Shown here in pieces: positions 11,661 to 23,734 of a DNA stretch of 64,000 nt. Numbering within the stretch: the first letter of the stretch is position 1; every line of letters begins with the position of its first letter. Location of the stretch: NCBI GenBank assembly GCA_973895155.1, contig OZ316897.1:2046001-2110000 (forward strand), in the 5' to 3' direction. The stretch comes from Marsupella aquatica (taxonomy: Eukaryota; Marchantiophyta). Position numbers and translations under genes: made by a program. The notes under the pieces are model-generated. The model was not told the DNA's origin. It searched no databases and worked only from the letters and a program-made list of their open reading frames with translations.

Positions 11661-13810
11661 TTTATGCCTGTAAACTTTAACTACTAAGTTAAAGCTCATC
11701 AAACTTCTAGGTTTGAGACCCTCTAATAGCCTGAGCAGGTGGGATTGGCCATACAAGAGCTCCATTTCCATCCAAGTGTGACTGAGAAATCCTTGTTGGG
11801 AATCCTTACTATTGCAACTTGTTTGAATTTTCTGACATTGCTCTGTTTGGAACAAAAATAGAGGTTTCATTGTCCCCAACACCACCAAATCTGGTGGTCG
11901 GGGTCTAGAATGTAGGGGGAGGCTGAAAATGTGATAGCAGTGATGCCTCTGCAAATCTTCCACCCTGCTGAAAATGGAGGTTACAAGACTGTCGCTGGGC
12001 ACCAGTAGAGATGCTTAATCTTAACCCAATAGTTATGGTACATCAAGTTTTGAGACCCCTAGTACAGTTGTCTTTCTATAAGTGCACACTCCCAGCAAGA
12101 AGCATCCGGTGTGCACTGAACGTGGTTTATCCTCTTTGATAACTGCAAACCTATAGAATTGTGCACTTATTGGTTTTTTTGTGTATGATTTATATGTCTT
12201 TGTTAAATGTGCAAGTACGTGCAAGTATTCTGGTCAGTGAACTTTTGTGACTCTCACCCAAAATTGTAGACCGCTGCCCGACATTCAGTCCCCTACTAAC
12301 AAATGCCATGCACTTATCAGTAAGTGAAATTCAATGGGATTCTGCACTTACCAATAACTCTTCACATCCACACATCAAGAGCTTGCACTTATAAACTCAT
12401 CGTTTAGCTAGGGAAAGTTTGTCAAACCCTTTTGCACTTACAAAAGGCACTAAAAAGTGCAAAAATTCATGTAAAAAGCAGGGGGAAATGGGTCACCTTG
12501 CACTTAGCAAAGTTTTGCAGTTATGGAGCATACGGGCTCCCAGGATGACACCACCAGCCAACACTTATCCATAGAATGCAGTATGCTATAAGTGTACTGA
12601 ATGGCATTTATGCAACTCTCCATATGTGAATGGTCTGCACTATCTAATAAGTGCATGGGAAATTATTTACGTGTTGAGCATAGACGACATTTGCAACGGC
12701 AAGCCCATGAATCATCCAACGCACAATAGTCGACACAGAGAGATACATGGTTCACCTCCACATGAGGCTACGTCCACGGGAACACACAAGAGCTTTACTG
12801 CACTCTAGGCCGACTGGCCATACCAAACATCCACAGCACAAGCTCTCCCTATTTCTCAACTAGCTCCATAACAATGAGCCTTTGTTCCACCAGGGTCTGG
12901 CATCAGCCCTGGCTATATGCACAACAGCACTACCGCTAACCTTAGCTAGGTCCTAACCCGAGTTAGCCTAACTGTGGTTAGCACAAGAGTCACAAGACTA
13001 GAGCAATATCTAACATTACGCACAATTACATTGTGTTGTCAGGTCACACACATTGGCCTCCACTATTCAACTGGATCAGTGCATGAGACTTTTTATGTAG
13101 TTGTTTGCTGCACTTATTAATGAATGCTTCTATCTATGCATTGCACTAATTGATACAATCATGCATGTGTACACTTATAGACAATAATGCACTTATTTAT
13201 TTGTCATTTAGGGCAGTATATTGTAGTTAGTGAGGGTCAACCTGCACTTATGCAAACTGCAATGTTTGGTGCATTTACAAAGAAAATTTCTGTAATATTA
13301 GGGGACTACCGAACCCCTAGAGTTCACTAACTAAGAGTAGAGGTAGATTGAACAACTAGAAGAATGTCAGGGATTTTGAGTGGGCTACCTTGTTGTGGCT
13401 CTTCTGGCCATATTTGTTTGTTTGTTGGTTAGTTTGCTTGTTTTTGCTGGCCTTCAATTCAGCTGTTTTGGTGCTTGCACCCTTTGTTCTCCTTCTTGGG
13501 TGACATTTGTTGCCTTGCATAGTATGGACTGTAAAAAACCGTCAGCTCACACTGGGCAGCTTACGCGGATCATGAAAACACACTCAATCACACCAAACCA
13601 ACGAGACATCACCGATAGAGAAATTCCTTAAAAATTCATAGCAAATGAAAACATGAATGAAGGAGAGAATGCTCTCCCTCCAATCTACACTCCCCTAGGG
13701 GAACTAAGAGGTGTGGGTCTAAAAGTAAATTAATGTTATTCTATTCTAATCTAATCAATTGATTATAGTGACTAACTTGAGTCAATTCCTCACATTATCA
13801 AGCACTCTTT
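11661..13810. other. Intergenic region rich in the word TGCACTTA(T)
   Basis: The word TGCACTTA or its complement TAAGTGCA recurs at least ten times between about 12060 and 13260, for example near 12163, 12309, 12345, 12384, 12432, 12501, 12649, 13109, 13190 and 13246. Spacing is irregular, so this is not a simple tandem array. No protein is recognised. The same word returns near 13878, 13960, 42863, 43074 and 43220. Confidence 0.5.
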
Positions 13811-13990
13811 TTCTTTGAAACAAATTAAAAAGGGGGGGGGGGGCTACAAGATTGGTCTACACTTATCCACTAAATGCACTTATACACACTGCGTCCTTTC
13901 TTTGAACAAAAAAAGGGGGGGACTAAAAAGATGGGTTTACACTTAACCATGAAATGCACTTATAAACGGGGTTCGCTGTAAGTCAAGATG
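13811..13990. repeat. Two-copy repeat carrying G-tracts
   Basis: Two copies of a unit of about 100 bases both read 'tctttgaa(a)caaa', then a G-run, then 'ctacacttatccac' or 'tttacacttaaccat', then 'aaatgcacttata'. The first has a run of 12 G (13842-13853), the second a run of seven. Confidence 0.7.
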
Positions 13991-13999
13991 CATCAAGTG

Positions 14000-14650
14000 C
14001 ATCAGGCCTTCGTGAACTCGTCATGATTGCTCGAAGTTTTAATCGGCATCTCGAATGACTGGAACGACTCGAAGTAGCCGGCGAATTATGACGAAGAGGG
14101 CCTTCGATTTCAATCCTCGCTTGACCTCTCTGTTAATCAGTTCACCTCTCGAAGAAACAAATTCACAGTGTTTTCACGAATGTACGTAACTCTGATGCGT
14201 TGATTTTTGTCGCTCCATCGATTGCTCTTTTTGCTTCAATAGAGCTCGAAATTTGTGCTCTGGAAGAAAGAAAATTAGCCGGATGACTGTAGTGATGTTT
14301 AGGCGAATGTACCCAACTCCGATAGACTGATTTCTGCCGCTTCATCGCTCGATTTCTCGATTGCTGGAGTAGAGTGTAGTGCAAGTTGAGGACTGATGCC
14401 TGGGCACGACAAGGGTAGGACATCGCGCAGTGAGGAATCTGTGAACAGTTGCTGGGTAGAGGGATCGATCGATTTCCGGATTTAGAGTTTAGACGAAGTG
14501 GGGTTCAGTGTGAATGAGAAGAGATCAAGTTTTACTGAATGGGTTTGCGTTTTCTGATGTCTGTTTTGGTGTAGATGAGATGATGTGACGATGAACGAGT
14601 TTCTGTCCTGTCCAGCTACTTAGTGATTGAGTGAGTGGGCCTGTTCACCG
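14000..14650 (+). promoter_or_regulatory. 5' flank and leader of the Coa1/Tim21-like gene
   Basis: This is a non-repetitive stretch before the start codon at 14651. No TATA box is evident. Two related stretches ('aatgtacgtaactc.gat', 'aatgtacccaactccgat') near 14178 and 14306 suggest a small internal duplication. Confidence 0.35.
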
Positions 14651-17539
14651 ATGGCGAGGGAGCTCATTGCCCTCGGGGGCGGCTGCAGAGTCGTCTGGCG
14701 TGGATTTAAGCAGGCGTTGGCAGAATCGCTGCCGGTGGCTCCTCGCCCTCTTCACCACGAAGGAAATGCTCGACAACAGAAGATCGGGGAGACCATAATC
14801 GTGGCCAGAGATTTATCATCTTCATCATCATCAGGACGAGGAGGATGGCGAGATTTTTTAGCTAAGAGGACGATGGGCAGTGGAGGAATTTCTAGTGGCG
14901 GGATAGTCGATACTTGTTCGGAAGGTTTGTCGACCTTACTCTCTCCGTCACGTCGACCAGATGCAACAATGCTCCAGCGAACCGCCGCGGTTGTAGTTAG
15001 GAGATGTAGTCAGCAGCTCACCGGCCTACAGGGTAGATCAGCATCGAAGTCATCGGCAGCATTTGAAGGCGGGGGTCTTCATCAGAAGCTGCAATACAGC
15101 AGCAGCAGGACTATAGCTAGTCGGTCGTCTCCCGTATCCTCGATTGTGAATGGGCAAATGGAGCAGAGCCGGCTGGTGGCTTTGATGACCGCATCAGCAG
15201 CTGCAGGCGCACGGAGGAATCTTAGCAGCAGCTCAGGAACAGCAACGTGGGCGGAGCGGTGGAACAAGCTCAAAAATGCTATCCGTCCGAAGGAGCAGCT
15301 TCAGTCTAAGGCAGGAGGAGGAGGAGCAGCGGCTAGCCTAAACCTGAAGAAATCTCTGGGAGGACGGCTGGATGTTCTGTCTGAGGTGGCGAGCCCTATA
15401 AGGAGGACTTTCTCCCATTACAGAGAAGCAGTGGGTCTCCAGATAGAAGCGTTTTGGAAGAGGAATTATCTCGTCGTTGTGGGGCTCGTGGGCCTTGGAG
15501 TCTGTCTCCTCCTGTGGCGTCTCATGTTCGGGATTGCTAGCACCTTCATCTCCATGTCGGAAGGCTTGGCGAAGTTCGGGTTCCTGGCGCTGGCTGCAGC
15601 GATGGTGATTGTGGGGGTAAGCGAATTAGCAAACTCCTCGCCAAATTTGCTTGATTGCCGTGATTGGATTGTCAATCAAAATTTCAAGTTCTTCTATGAT
15701 CTACATTATGCATCTGAGATAGAAATGTGAATTGAAAGTAATTCTTTGCCATACAATGAGGGAGAGTCAGTTGACACACTAAAGACTAGGAATCCATTCG
15801 GCTACCTTTGTGCCAACTTATGAAGCTTGTTTAACTGTCAAGAGTAAATGTGGAACGCAAATGGCCAAATTTGAAAGGTTGCAAATATGAATTGTTGTAC
15901 TTTCATAATTAAAATGAGAGTTAGGTCTAGAATACGTAAAGAGAGGAACATGACTTGCAGTAATGCCATACCTTACAATGATGGGTGAGTCTACATTGAT
16001 TATCAATAAAAATGTAGAAACATAAACTGGGGAACTTTGTGCCGAATAATGCAACTCAGGAAGCCTAAATGGTTCTGTGCTGTGAAGGGAGGCTATCAGG
16101 AAGAGAGTAGTTCACATAATGGTCCATGTCTATCATCCCGCTGATCTCTCCTCTGTAATTAGTTTGTCGAGAGATAAGACTGCCAACAGTCTTAACGGTC
16201 TGCAATTACAAATTCGGTGTATAGATGAACTATGTGCCTGCATTTGAATTACGAAAATTTGTAACTAGTGTTCTGTAGGTCGCTTGGCATCGGCTGATCC
16301 AAGCGAACTAGACAAAACGCCAATCCAATCCCTCATAGAATGGTTGTGTGGCCAACAATTTGTCCATTTTTTGCCTCTATTCGCCATAAAATTCGTCCAC
16401 CACCTGTTCTAGCCCTGTCATAGTACTTGCGTGTCTTGTCCTGCAAAGTTCTGCTGCCTGCTTCCAGTGTCTTGTTCCCTTGATTTTCTTTGCCATTCAG
16501 GAGAGTACCTTTTGTTGGTTTTTCTCTTTTTCACAATTCTTCATGTCGACTTTTGTTCTAGATGTGCTGAATAGATAGACAAGTGACTCACATTGAAGTT
16601 CTTTCTTCTTTTCAGGGTGTTGTTCTGCGGGCAAGACACACCATAAACCCTGACGCGGTATATAGAATTGCCATGCGTAAGCTGAACACATCAGCAGGTG
16701 TTCTGGAAGTGCTGGGCGCCCCATTATCAGGCAGTGATCTGCGTGCATACATTATGTCGGGAGGGGGTTTCCGAATGAAGAATTTTAGGCCAAGAGTAGC
16801 TGGCAAACGATGCTTCATTATATTCCCCATCCATGGAGCAGATCGTCGTGGGCTTGTAAGCATCGAGGTCAAGAAGAAGAAAGGGCAGGTGAACGAAGAG
16901 CTCTCCCTTACGCCAATTATTCTCCTCTGAGTTTCGGGTACGACTGCCTGTTCTGTAGGCTTAGTAAGCTGGCAGACCCAGTTTCGAACCCAAACTATCA
17001 TAATGGAGCTATGCACGGTAAAAGAGAATGCTCTATCGAGTGGCGTACTCTTGTCTAAACGGGCAAGGCACTCAAAAGAAATTTAAAATATAGGCCATGA
17101 GCTTTGTTGATATCTTTTGTGACATTGCTGTACTTGTGTGTTGCAGTATAATTTCAAGTTACTTGCGGTAGATGTACCAACAGCTGGAGCTGATCAGCGG
17201 TTGTTTCTGATGGGTGATGAGGAGGAATACAAAGTTGGTGGGGGCCTCATGAATGAATTGAGGGATCCCATAATCAAGGCTATGGCCGCACAGAAGGAGT
17301 TTGATGAGCTAGATCTGAGGGAAGACGAAGATGAAGAAAGGAAAGCCATGGAAGCAGAGCAACAGCGAGTACAGGAAGAGGTTGACCGGTTGGCAAAAGA
17401 ACAAGAAGCTCGGGAACAAGATGAGCTTGAGCCATTGAAAGATGAACGAATAGCACTGGACGACCTCGAGACCCCAGCAGAGCATCAAGGAAAAGATGCT
17501 AAACCGATGAGGGCTCAAGTCGGATATGTAGGTCCGTGA
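14651..17539 (+). CDS. Predicted mitochondrial membrane protein with Coa1/Tim21-like C-terminal domain
   Basis: Exons 14651-15616, 16616-16888 and 17147-17539 join in phase 0 at GT-AG sites and give 543 residues. The frame is open upstream to 14627 but only with a TTG, so the ATG at 14651 is used. The first about 270 residues are Arg/Ser/Ala-rich, low in acidic residues and with serine runs, as in organellar presequences. Two hydrophobic segments follow (about 274-292 and 308-325). The soluble part runs through L-E-V-L-G-A-P-L, F-I-I-F-P-I-H-G, R-R-G-L-V-S-I-E-V-K-K and L-L-A-V-D-V, the layout of the Coa1/Tim21 fold. An acidic, charged coiled-coil tail ends it. Coa1 helps assemble cytochrome oxidase and Tim21 belongs to the TIM23 translocase; which role applies here is unknown. 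Similar plant proteins have been labelled 'K+-H+ exchange-like' without clear support. Confidence 0.75.
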
Positions 17540-20056
17540 GGTAGTCAGCCACGAAGATTCTGACAATACACTTGCTGAAGACCTCAAAGCACAGACGGCT
17601 GGAGACTACCTTGGCATATGGAGGACCCTGATATTGAAACAAAATGGGGGGATCGGCAAGGCCTCTACATTAATTGATTGAGGGTATCCATTACGACCAA
17701 AGATTTGTTCTCTTAATCTAGGTCGTAGAACGAGAAGATTCTGGTAAACTGCCATTCCAGCTAGGGTTTGTTGCTTAAGAACCCGTTCAAACGAATGCTC
17801 AGTACGCAACAGTCTCAAGATGGGAAAGGGTTCGCATTCCCTAAGGGAATACAGTAGGTACGTCTGATCATAACTGTGGAGAACTTCAATCCTCAACGAC
17901 GACTTTTTGAACTCTACTGAGATCAATCCACATTTAGCCATCCTCTGTCCATGTACCAAAGTAGTAAATTGCTCGTCCGTGGTGAAACGTTTCGGTCCAA
18001 AGCATGTTCAAGACTGGAGACGTTTGGCCAGGAGTTCCGTGTTTGAGGTAGAGTTGGTTAACATCGGGTCTATAAAGTTTAAGGGCTGGATCTCGGTCTT
18101 GCTATGTTGTACTTCACTCCTACCGCTGCTGATTTGGGATAAGGAACATACATTCACCAACCTGAGTAGCGTCAATCAGTTTTGTGGACTAATCGGAAAT
18201 TAAATAGTGGACTGAAAGGAACAGAACCGGTGCCCATAGTGGTGCCAGTTTTCCCACCTCACTGAGACTTGAGTATGAGCTACAGCTGGTTCAACGGTTC
18301 CCATTTGCACTTCCAGAAATGGACAGCATTTCATCTAGTCTTTCAAATATGAGAGTTGCCTGGAAGGAGTCTTGCCCGAGTGATTGCTTATTGTTTGCAG
18401 AGCAATGGGTTAGTCCACAAGGTTCTGCTCCTTGTGCGTCTTGTGTACGCAGGGTTCACCTTTTGAAACGGAGACAAAGTGGTAAAGCTTGATCAGTTCG
18501 CAAGTTTTGTTTTGGCTGCCTCCAATAAGTAGGGGCCATTTGTTGTTTCTTTAAGTGGGTTAGCTGCCCGGTATCTACGACAAGAGAGGGTGCTCGGCTC
18601 AGGATTGCTTAGCGCAAGCATGTACAGATTCCTAGCTGACAGGTTTGCTTAGTTCATGGATGGAAGTATTATTTGCTCCTCTCAAGTCTCCGAGGACACC
18701 TGAGGACAAGTTTGCTCTGCTAAGGATTGCTTAGCTCAAGCATGTGAAGATTCCTGGCTGAGAGGTTTATCTAGCTCATGGATGTAAACACTACCAGCGC
18801 CTTGTTAGTTGTTGGGTAACCTGTTGCAATTAATATTGAGAATAGGTTCTAAATTTTAATTGTACCGTTGTCACAAGAGGAGAACATGCTAATGTTGATG
18901 TTCTAATTTCTGTGAAGCTCTGACAGTGCTGCTTGCTCCCTGAGAGCAACTGAACGTGCCAAACATATACATCCCAGTTGTCGAGACTCATCGCCAAAAT
19001 AATGAAATGACAATACTAACATGGAACTCCAGATCACAAGATAGTGGTCTGCTTGGCATTACTTTAGATATGCAATCCTGGTTTTGATGGCAAATCTCAT
19101 CCCACACTTCCCAGGGCCTGTATCATCACTACACTATTTCACTATTTCCTACAATGACCCGCAAAATACAACTTTTGACAGACTTTGTCGAACTAGGCAA
19201 CAAAGAGTGAAGCACTAACGAAAGAACTTACACACACAACTGTTACACCTGGAGGAAAGAGTTACCGTTTAAGAACCTCATAAGAGACGTTCTCTAGTAC
19301 TTCTTACAGATCTCCTCATCATCGGTATTGTACTTGACAAGAGAACCTTGTTGCTGCCTGCACAACTTTCCTCCAGGCAGAAGTTTCTTACATGCTCACT
19401 GCAATTTGGACTGTTTGCCAAAATACAAATTCAATTACATTTTGTCCCGCGCGACACCTTTTAAAATATTACTTACAAGCTGGTTTGATGAGCTTCCGTC
19501 CATTCTTTATACCCAATTTTGGAGTATCCTCTCAATCTTGTTGTGATGTTTTGAATCGATTCTAGGTAGACACTATTTTTTAGAACGATTCTAGGTTGAC
19601 ACGATTTTTGGACTAATAATCATGCTACACCGCATGTCACCAAATATATTTGTCTGTCTTACATGCGATGCTTTTGCACAACACCTTTAACGTTCGTTTA
19701 GTCGAAGAGTGACCACCTTTTACGTTCGTCTGGTCGAAATAGTGGGAGTGCGTCTCAGCAAGCGCAAAACGAGCCGACGGCACTGCGTTTCCTGGGCTTT
19801 GATCTTCTAATGTAACTTTGGTGGCTCGTATGAGTGGATTGCTCACAGCGTCCTTGTCTTGTAATCAGATGCACGATAAACTGTCAAAATTTGCTACACT
19901 GTCTTGCCGACATCTGCTTCATTTGAGTTCTTTTTGGCTCTGTCCGGATTCTACGAGCCTTGAGCTTTAGAAACGATGTGGTCGAGCTGAGAGTTAGGAC
20001 TGTGCGCATGGTGAAGGCTTTGAAAAGCTCTTTTTCCTGCGGAAGAGGTTTCCGAG
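17540..20056. other. Intergenic with a two-copy tandem repeat near 18595-18790
   Basis: 'ggattgcttag' followed by 'gcaagcatgt' or 'tcaagcatgt', 'agattcct.gctga' and 'tcatggatg' appears near 18600 and again near 18722, a period of about 120. Smaller duplications lie at 19555-19600 ('gattctaggt.gacac') and 19690-19735 ('acgttcgt.t.gtcgaa'). No gene is recognised. Confidence 0.45.
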
Positions 20057-22157
20057 ATGGCGGGAGTCCTGGGCCGAAGCCGATTTCAGGCATTACTGTG
20101 CAGATGCAGTTGCAGCACCAGTAGCAGTAGCACTCGGCCGTGGGAGATCTTTGAGCGGCCCTTCACTCTTCGCAGTGCCAGCACTCGGAGGATGTCGTCT
20201 GGGATCGATAGCGAGGCTGGGAGAGCAGCGGCCGTTCGACAGCAGCTGGAAGCAGCAGCGCGAGAAGATCGTTTGGATCTCTTCACAGCTGCCAGGATAC
20301 TGTTCTCCACCCCTGCGAAACCCAAAAAATTTGGGTGCGGCCCAAAACTCTCTCACTATCTCTCTCACTCGCTTTTTCAGTTCCGTCGTCAAGTTTGAGC
20401 AATCTTGGTGGGTTGATATCTGTGACCTCTTCCGAGTATTATGCTCTTCTTCGTCAAGGCAGCTTCGGAAACAATGGAGTTAATGATTCTCTCGATCCAT
20501 TACTTCTTTTTAATTGCCTCATTTCTAGCCCTGCTTAGTTTTGTCCACCATCCACGTCTAAATTACGCTGTGTAGAACGGTGAGTCCATACAAGATAGTG
20601 AGTCCCTTGCTCCTATTGAGGTGGGCGTGCTCTAATATCAGGTTAGACAGACCGGCTGTCTACTCATGTCGTCGAAGAGTGCGATTTTTGAACGAGTCCT
20701 ACCTGTTTTGTCGGCCTGCGCTTGACCCAACGATAAGGACGGTTGATTCTTGTGAAGACCTCCAGCGCTTATTTTTTTTAATCGTTTGTTTTAGGCAAAG
20801 TTTTGGAGGTCATCGACTGTAGTAATCATATGCTGCTATTGACAAGCGCAATATGGTTGAAATTAACCGGAAGTAGGGAGCACGATGGCTATGTTATATA
20901 CCTGTCTTGAGGAACTCTTGTGTTGCCTGGACTGTTCAATCTTCATTGTGGAATAAATAGGCGTTCCAGTAGTTCCGCGGTTCAATAATGAACTTTCGTT
21001 GTCTGCTTGATTGAAGGTTTCTTGCTTGAACATTGGCCAGGCTGGACTTTCACCTATGGCAGTTCTTCGTCGCTTTGCTTCCTCCATTTGGTAATCTACT
21101 TTCTTTTTTTCTTGTCTGTGCTCAGCTTGAAACCTTTCAGTTCTGCTTCATTTGTCCCGGAGTTCCTTTTCTTGGTGTCAAGTAAATATCTGCTCGGACC
21201 TGATTAGCTGTCTGTATGTGTTAAGGCAATAGATCGAGATATCTTAACCCAGAATGCAAACTCGTGGAGGACAAGCCTCTCAGTACGGTAATGGGAGTTA
21301 TTTCACCTCCTTGTTATGCTGACCGCTAATGACTCTACTTTGTTGCCTTCACAGCTGTGTACCTAACAGCCCAATATTCACGCCATGAAATGCGAAGAAT
21401 GGAAAAGGTCTCCACTGATTCTACGTCCTAAATTTCTTGCTCCCAAAGTCTTTAAATCAATAATTATCCTGTGGAAGATTGACTTGAGTTTCTAAAGCGC
21501 AGACTTTTCCAACGTCAGCTACTTTGGACAGATAAAGATCTAACTGTGTGGATGTTGAGACATGGCAGCAGATGAAATATTTTGCAACTTTCTAGCAATG
21601 AGTTTGCTAACAGTCACTACTCCAACTCGCAGGAGAGGGAGCAAGCTGAGAAATTAAAGTTACGGACTGCTTTGGCAGAAGACTTAGGTGTACAATCGAC
21701 GGATGAAGAAAGCAAGCAGCCAAGCACTTCGAAACCCCGAAGCGAATCTTCTACAAATCAACAGGAGCAAAAGGATGACTCCAAGGCCAAGAACAAAGAT
21801 GAATCAGTTGTCATGCTACCCGAGAAGGACTTTCTTTCTATGAAAACTCGCCTTGATGCCATGGAAATCAAGGTGAAGTTGCTCGAGCGTGTCCGCCCAG
21901 GAACCACCTTCATAATACCTCTTGAAGATGAAACCAATGTAGGTAGGGAACCAGCAAAGGAGAATATAGAAAAGCCTGCTCTACAAGCCGCGGATCAGGC
22001 TAAAGGAGGCATGCAGCTTCAAAGAAACCTTGAGAAGCAAAGTAGTGAAATTCCAGCAGAAGTGCGGAACCAGAATGATCTAGAAGTTTCGCAAGGCTCT
22101 GGAAGATCTTGGTATGGGACCAGTCCAAAGCCAGAGGAAAAGGAACTCTGCAATTGA
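20057..22157 (+). CDS. Small single-pass, probably mitochondrial membrane protein of unknown function
   Basis: I assemble exons 20057-20334, 21041-21090, 21355-21407 and 21633-22157 with GT-AG introns and consistent phases, giving 301 residues. The start is an ATG at 20057. Residues 1-48 are rich in Arg, Ser and Cys, as in a mitochondrial presequence. A single hydrophobic segment lies at about 96-117, and it is read only when the 50-base exon 2 and 53-base exon 3 are joined. A charged coiled coil follows (from about 118, starting R-H-E-M-R-R-M-E-K). The remaining tail is polar and Ser/Lys/Glu-rich. The segment around K-K-F-G-L-D-F-H-L matches my memory of a conserved plant family without an assigned function. 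The exon 3 donor (GTCTCC) is weak. Confidence 0.65.
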
Positions 22158-23734
22158 GGATGAGTTGCCTTTCTTTCTGAATCATTAACTGGGCTATCGC
22201 TGCCTTGACCCCTATACAATATACTGTACTGGGTTTGTGTGATTGGGTCGAAGGTATGACTAGTTAGTTTCCGTCATGTAATGTAGTGCAATTGCGTTTG
22301 CCTGCACAGGTGGTTGAAGCTTCTTGCCTCATGCTGCGGTATATGGGTAAAAAGTGCAAATGGAGGAGGCCTGAGGACGATTATTTCATAGATGTGTCCT
22401 CCTCTCATTTTGTCAAAATAGTGTTGAGGACAATGCTGCTGGGAGATCTACCAGTAGATCAAAAGCCATCAGGAAGTTATGATTGATTAGCCTGTTTTGG
22501 GTCTTGGAAAGGAAGAATCTTACTGAACCAAATGGGAATCAAGAAGACATTCCTTACTTAGACTTCGAAAGACATTTGACACGCATAGATTTGTATGATC
22601 ACTGAATTTGATATGCAGACAGAGTGAGGGATTTCGTGCTTCTCTAGGTGAGACTCTTAGTAAATGAATATGATCGCATTTTCCCAACTTGGTGGTCAAA
22701 TAGGATTACCTTGTCCATCACCATTGATATTCTGTTCAGCCTCACTTTGAATATTAATGAGCGAGCATTTGGTCGTTAATTTCACATCGTTTCATTTGGT
22801 TGGGTCTTGGGGATATCTCGCAGGTCTTTGTACTTCTCCACTGGACTGATTGTTGGGCACATTCATAGCTTCCGAAGTTGGATATGTCACGGGCATTGGC
22901 TGAACTTTACTTCAGTTTAATGATGGGGCCTCAAAACACGCCCCAACCATTACTGTCAAAATAATGGGGATGTTATTTTATACGGTCTAAACATATATAT
23001 ACCATTCAAAACGAATTTGAAAGAAGTCCCCTCTCTGACTAGCTGGTTTTTCCTTCCCAAATCTGAGATTTCTTGACCCTAAAAGTTTTCCTTAAGATAG
23101 TTTATTACTTGCTCTAGGCACTGGTATAGTTTTAGCCCATTCTATCCTAAAAGGAGACCGCCATGATGACTCAGCAATGTCAGCCAAGTGCTCAGCAAGG
23201 TCAATTGTAAGCTCAGCGAGGTCAGGTGAGTGGAAAGTTTGCACCTGTCGGGGGTGTTCAGAGAAAAAAAACAGAACACAAAAATGATATTGAACGTTGG
23301 CAAGAGCCCTGAGCTCCACTGCTATCAATGACTGATGACTGATGCGGTTAACAACCTCAGTCTAGTGAAAGAGAGATCATTTTAACCTGAGGTTAGCAAC
23401 AAAACAGTTATTGAAGCAAGTGCTGGACTTTTAAATTTGGATAGAGGGGATGTACGCTAAAACAACCTAGACATGTGGTTTACTTGGGCATGCTTAACTC
23501 AATAGTGGAGCATGTAGTTTTGTCACCCCTGCTGATGTTCTGCACAAAGTTGACCGCATGCTGTTGCCCAATGTTATTTCTAAGGATTGCTCCTCAGGTG
23601 TTACCTTAAGGGGATTCCATGCACCCCTGACCTCAATTCATGTGCGGCATTCGGCAGACTAACACTAAGTCCTTTTTGCAGCCTGGCTTCCGAGGAGAAA
23701 ACTGCAGATGGGCTCCCCACCCATACCCTAGATC
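22158..23734. other. Intergenic, unassigned
   Basis: The first few hundred bases are probably the 3' UTR of the upstream gene. Nothing coding is recognised. 'agctcagcgaggtca' type words repeat near 23170-23225 in a short degenerate tandem. Confidence 0.35.

Noticed and set aside
13842-13853. Run of 12 G as a G-quadruplex
   Set aside because: A single homopolymer run may be a sequencing or assembly artefact, and no second tract makes a clear quadruplex pattern.
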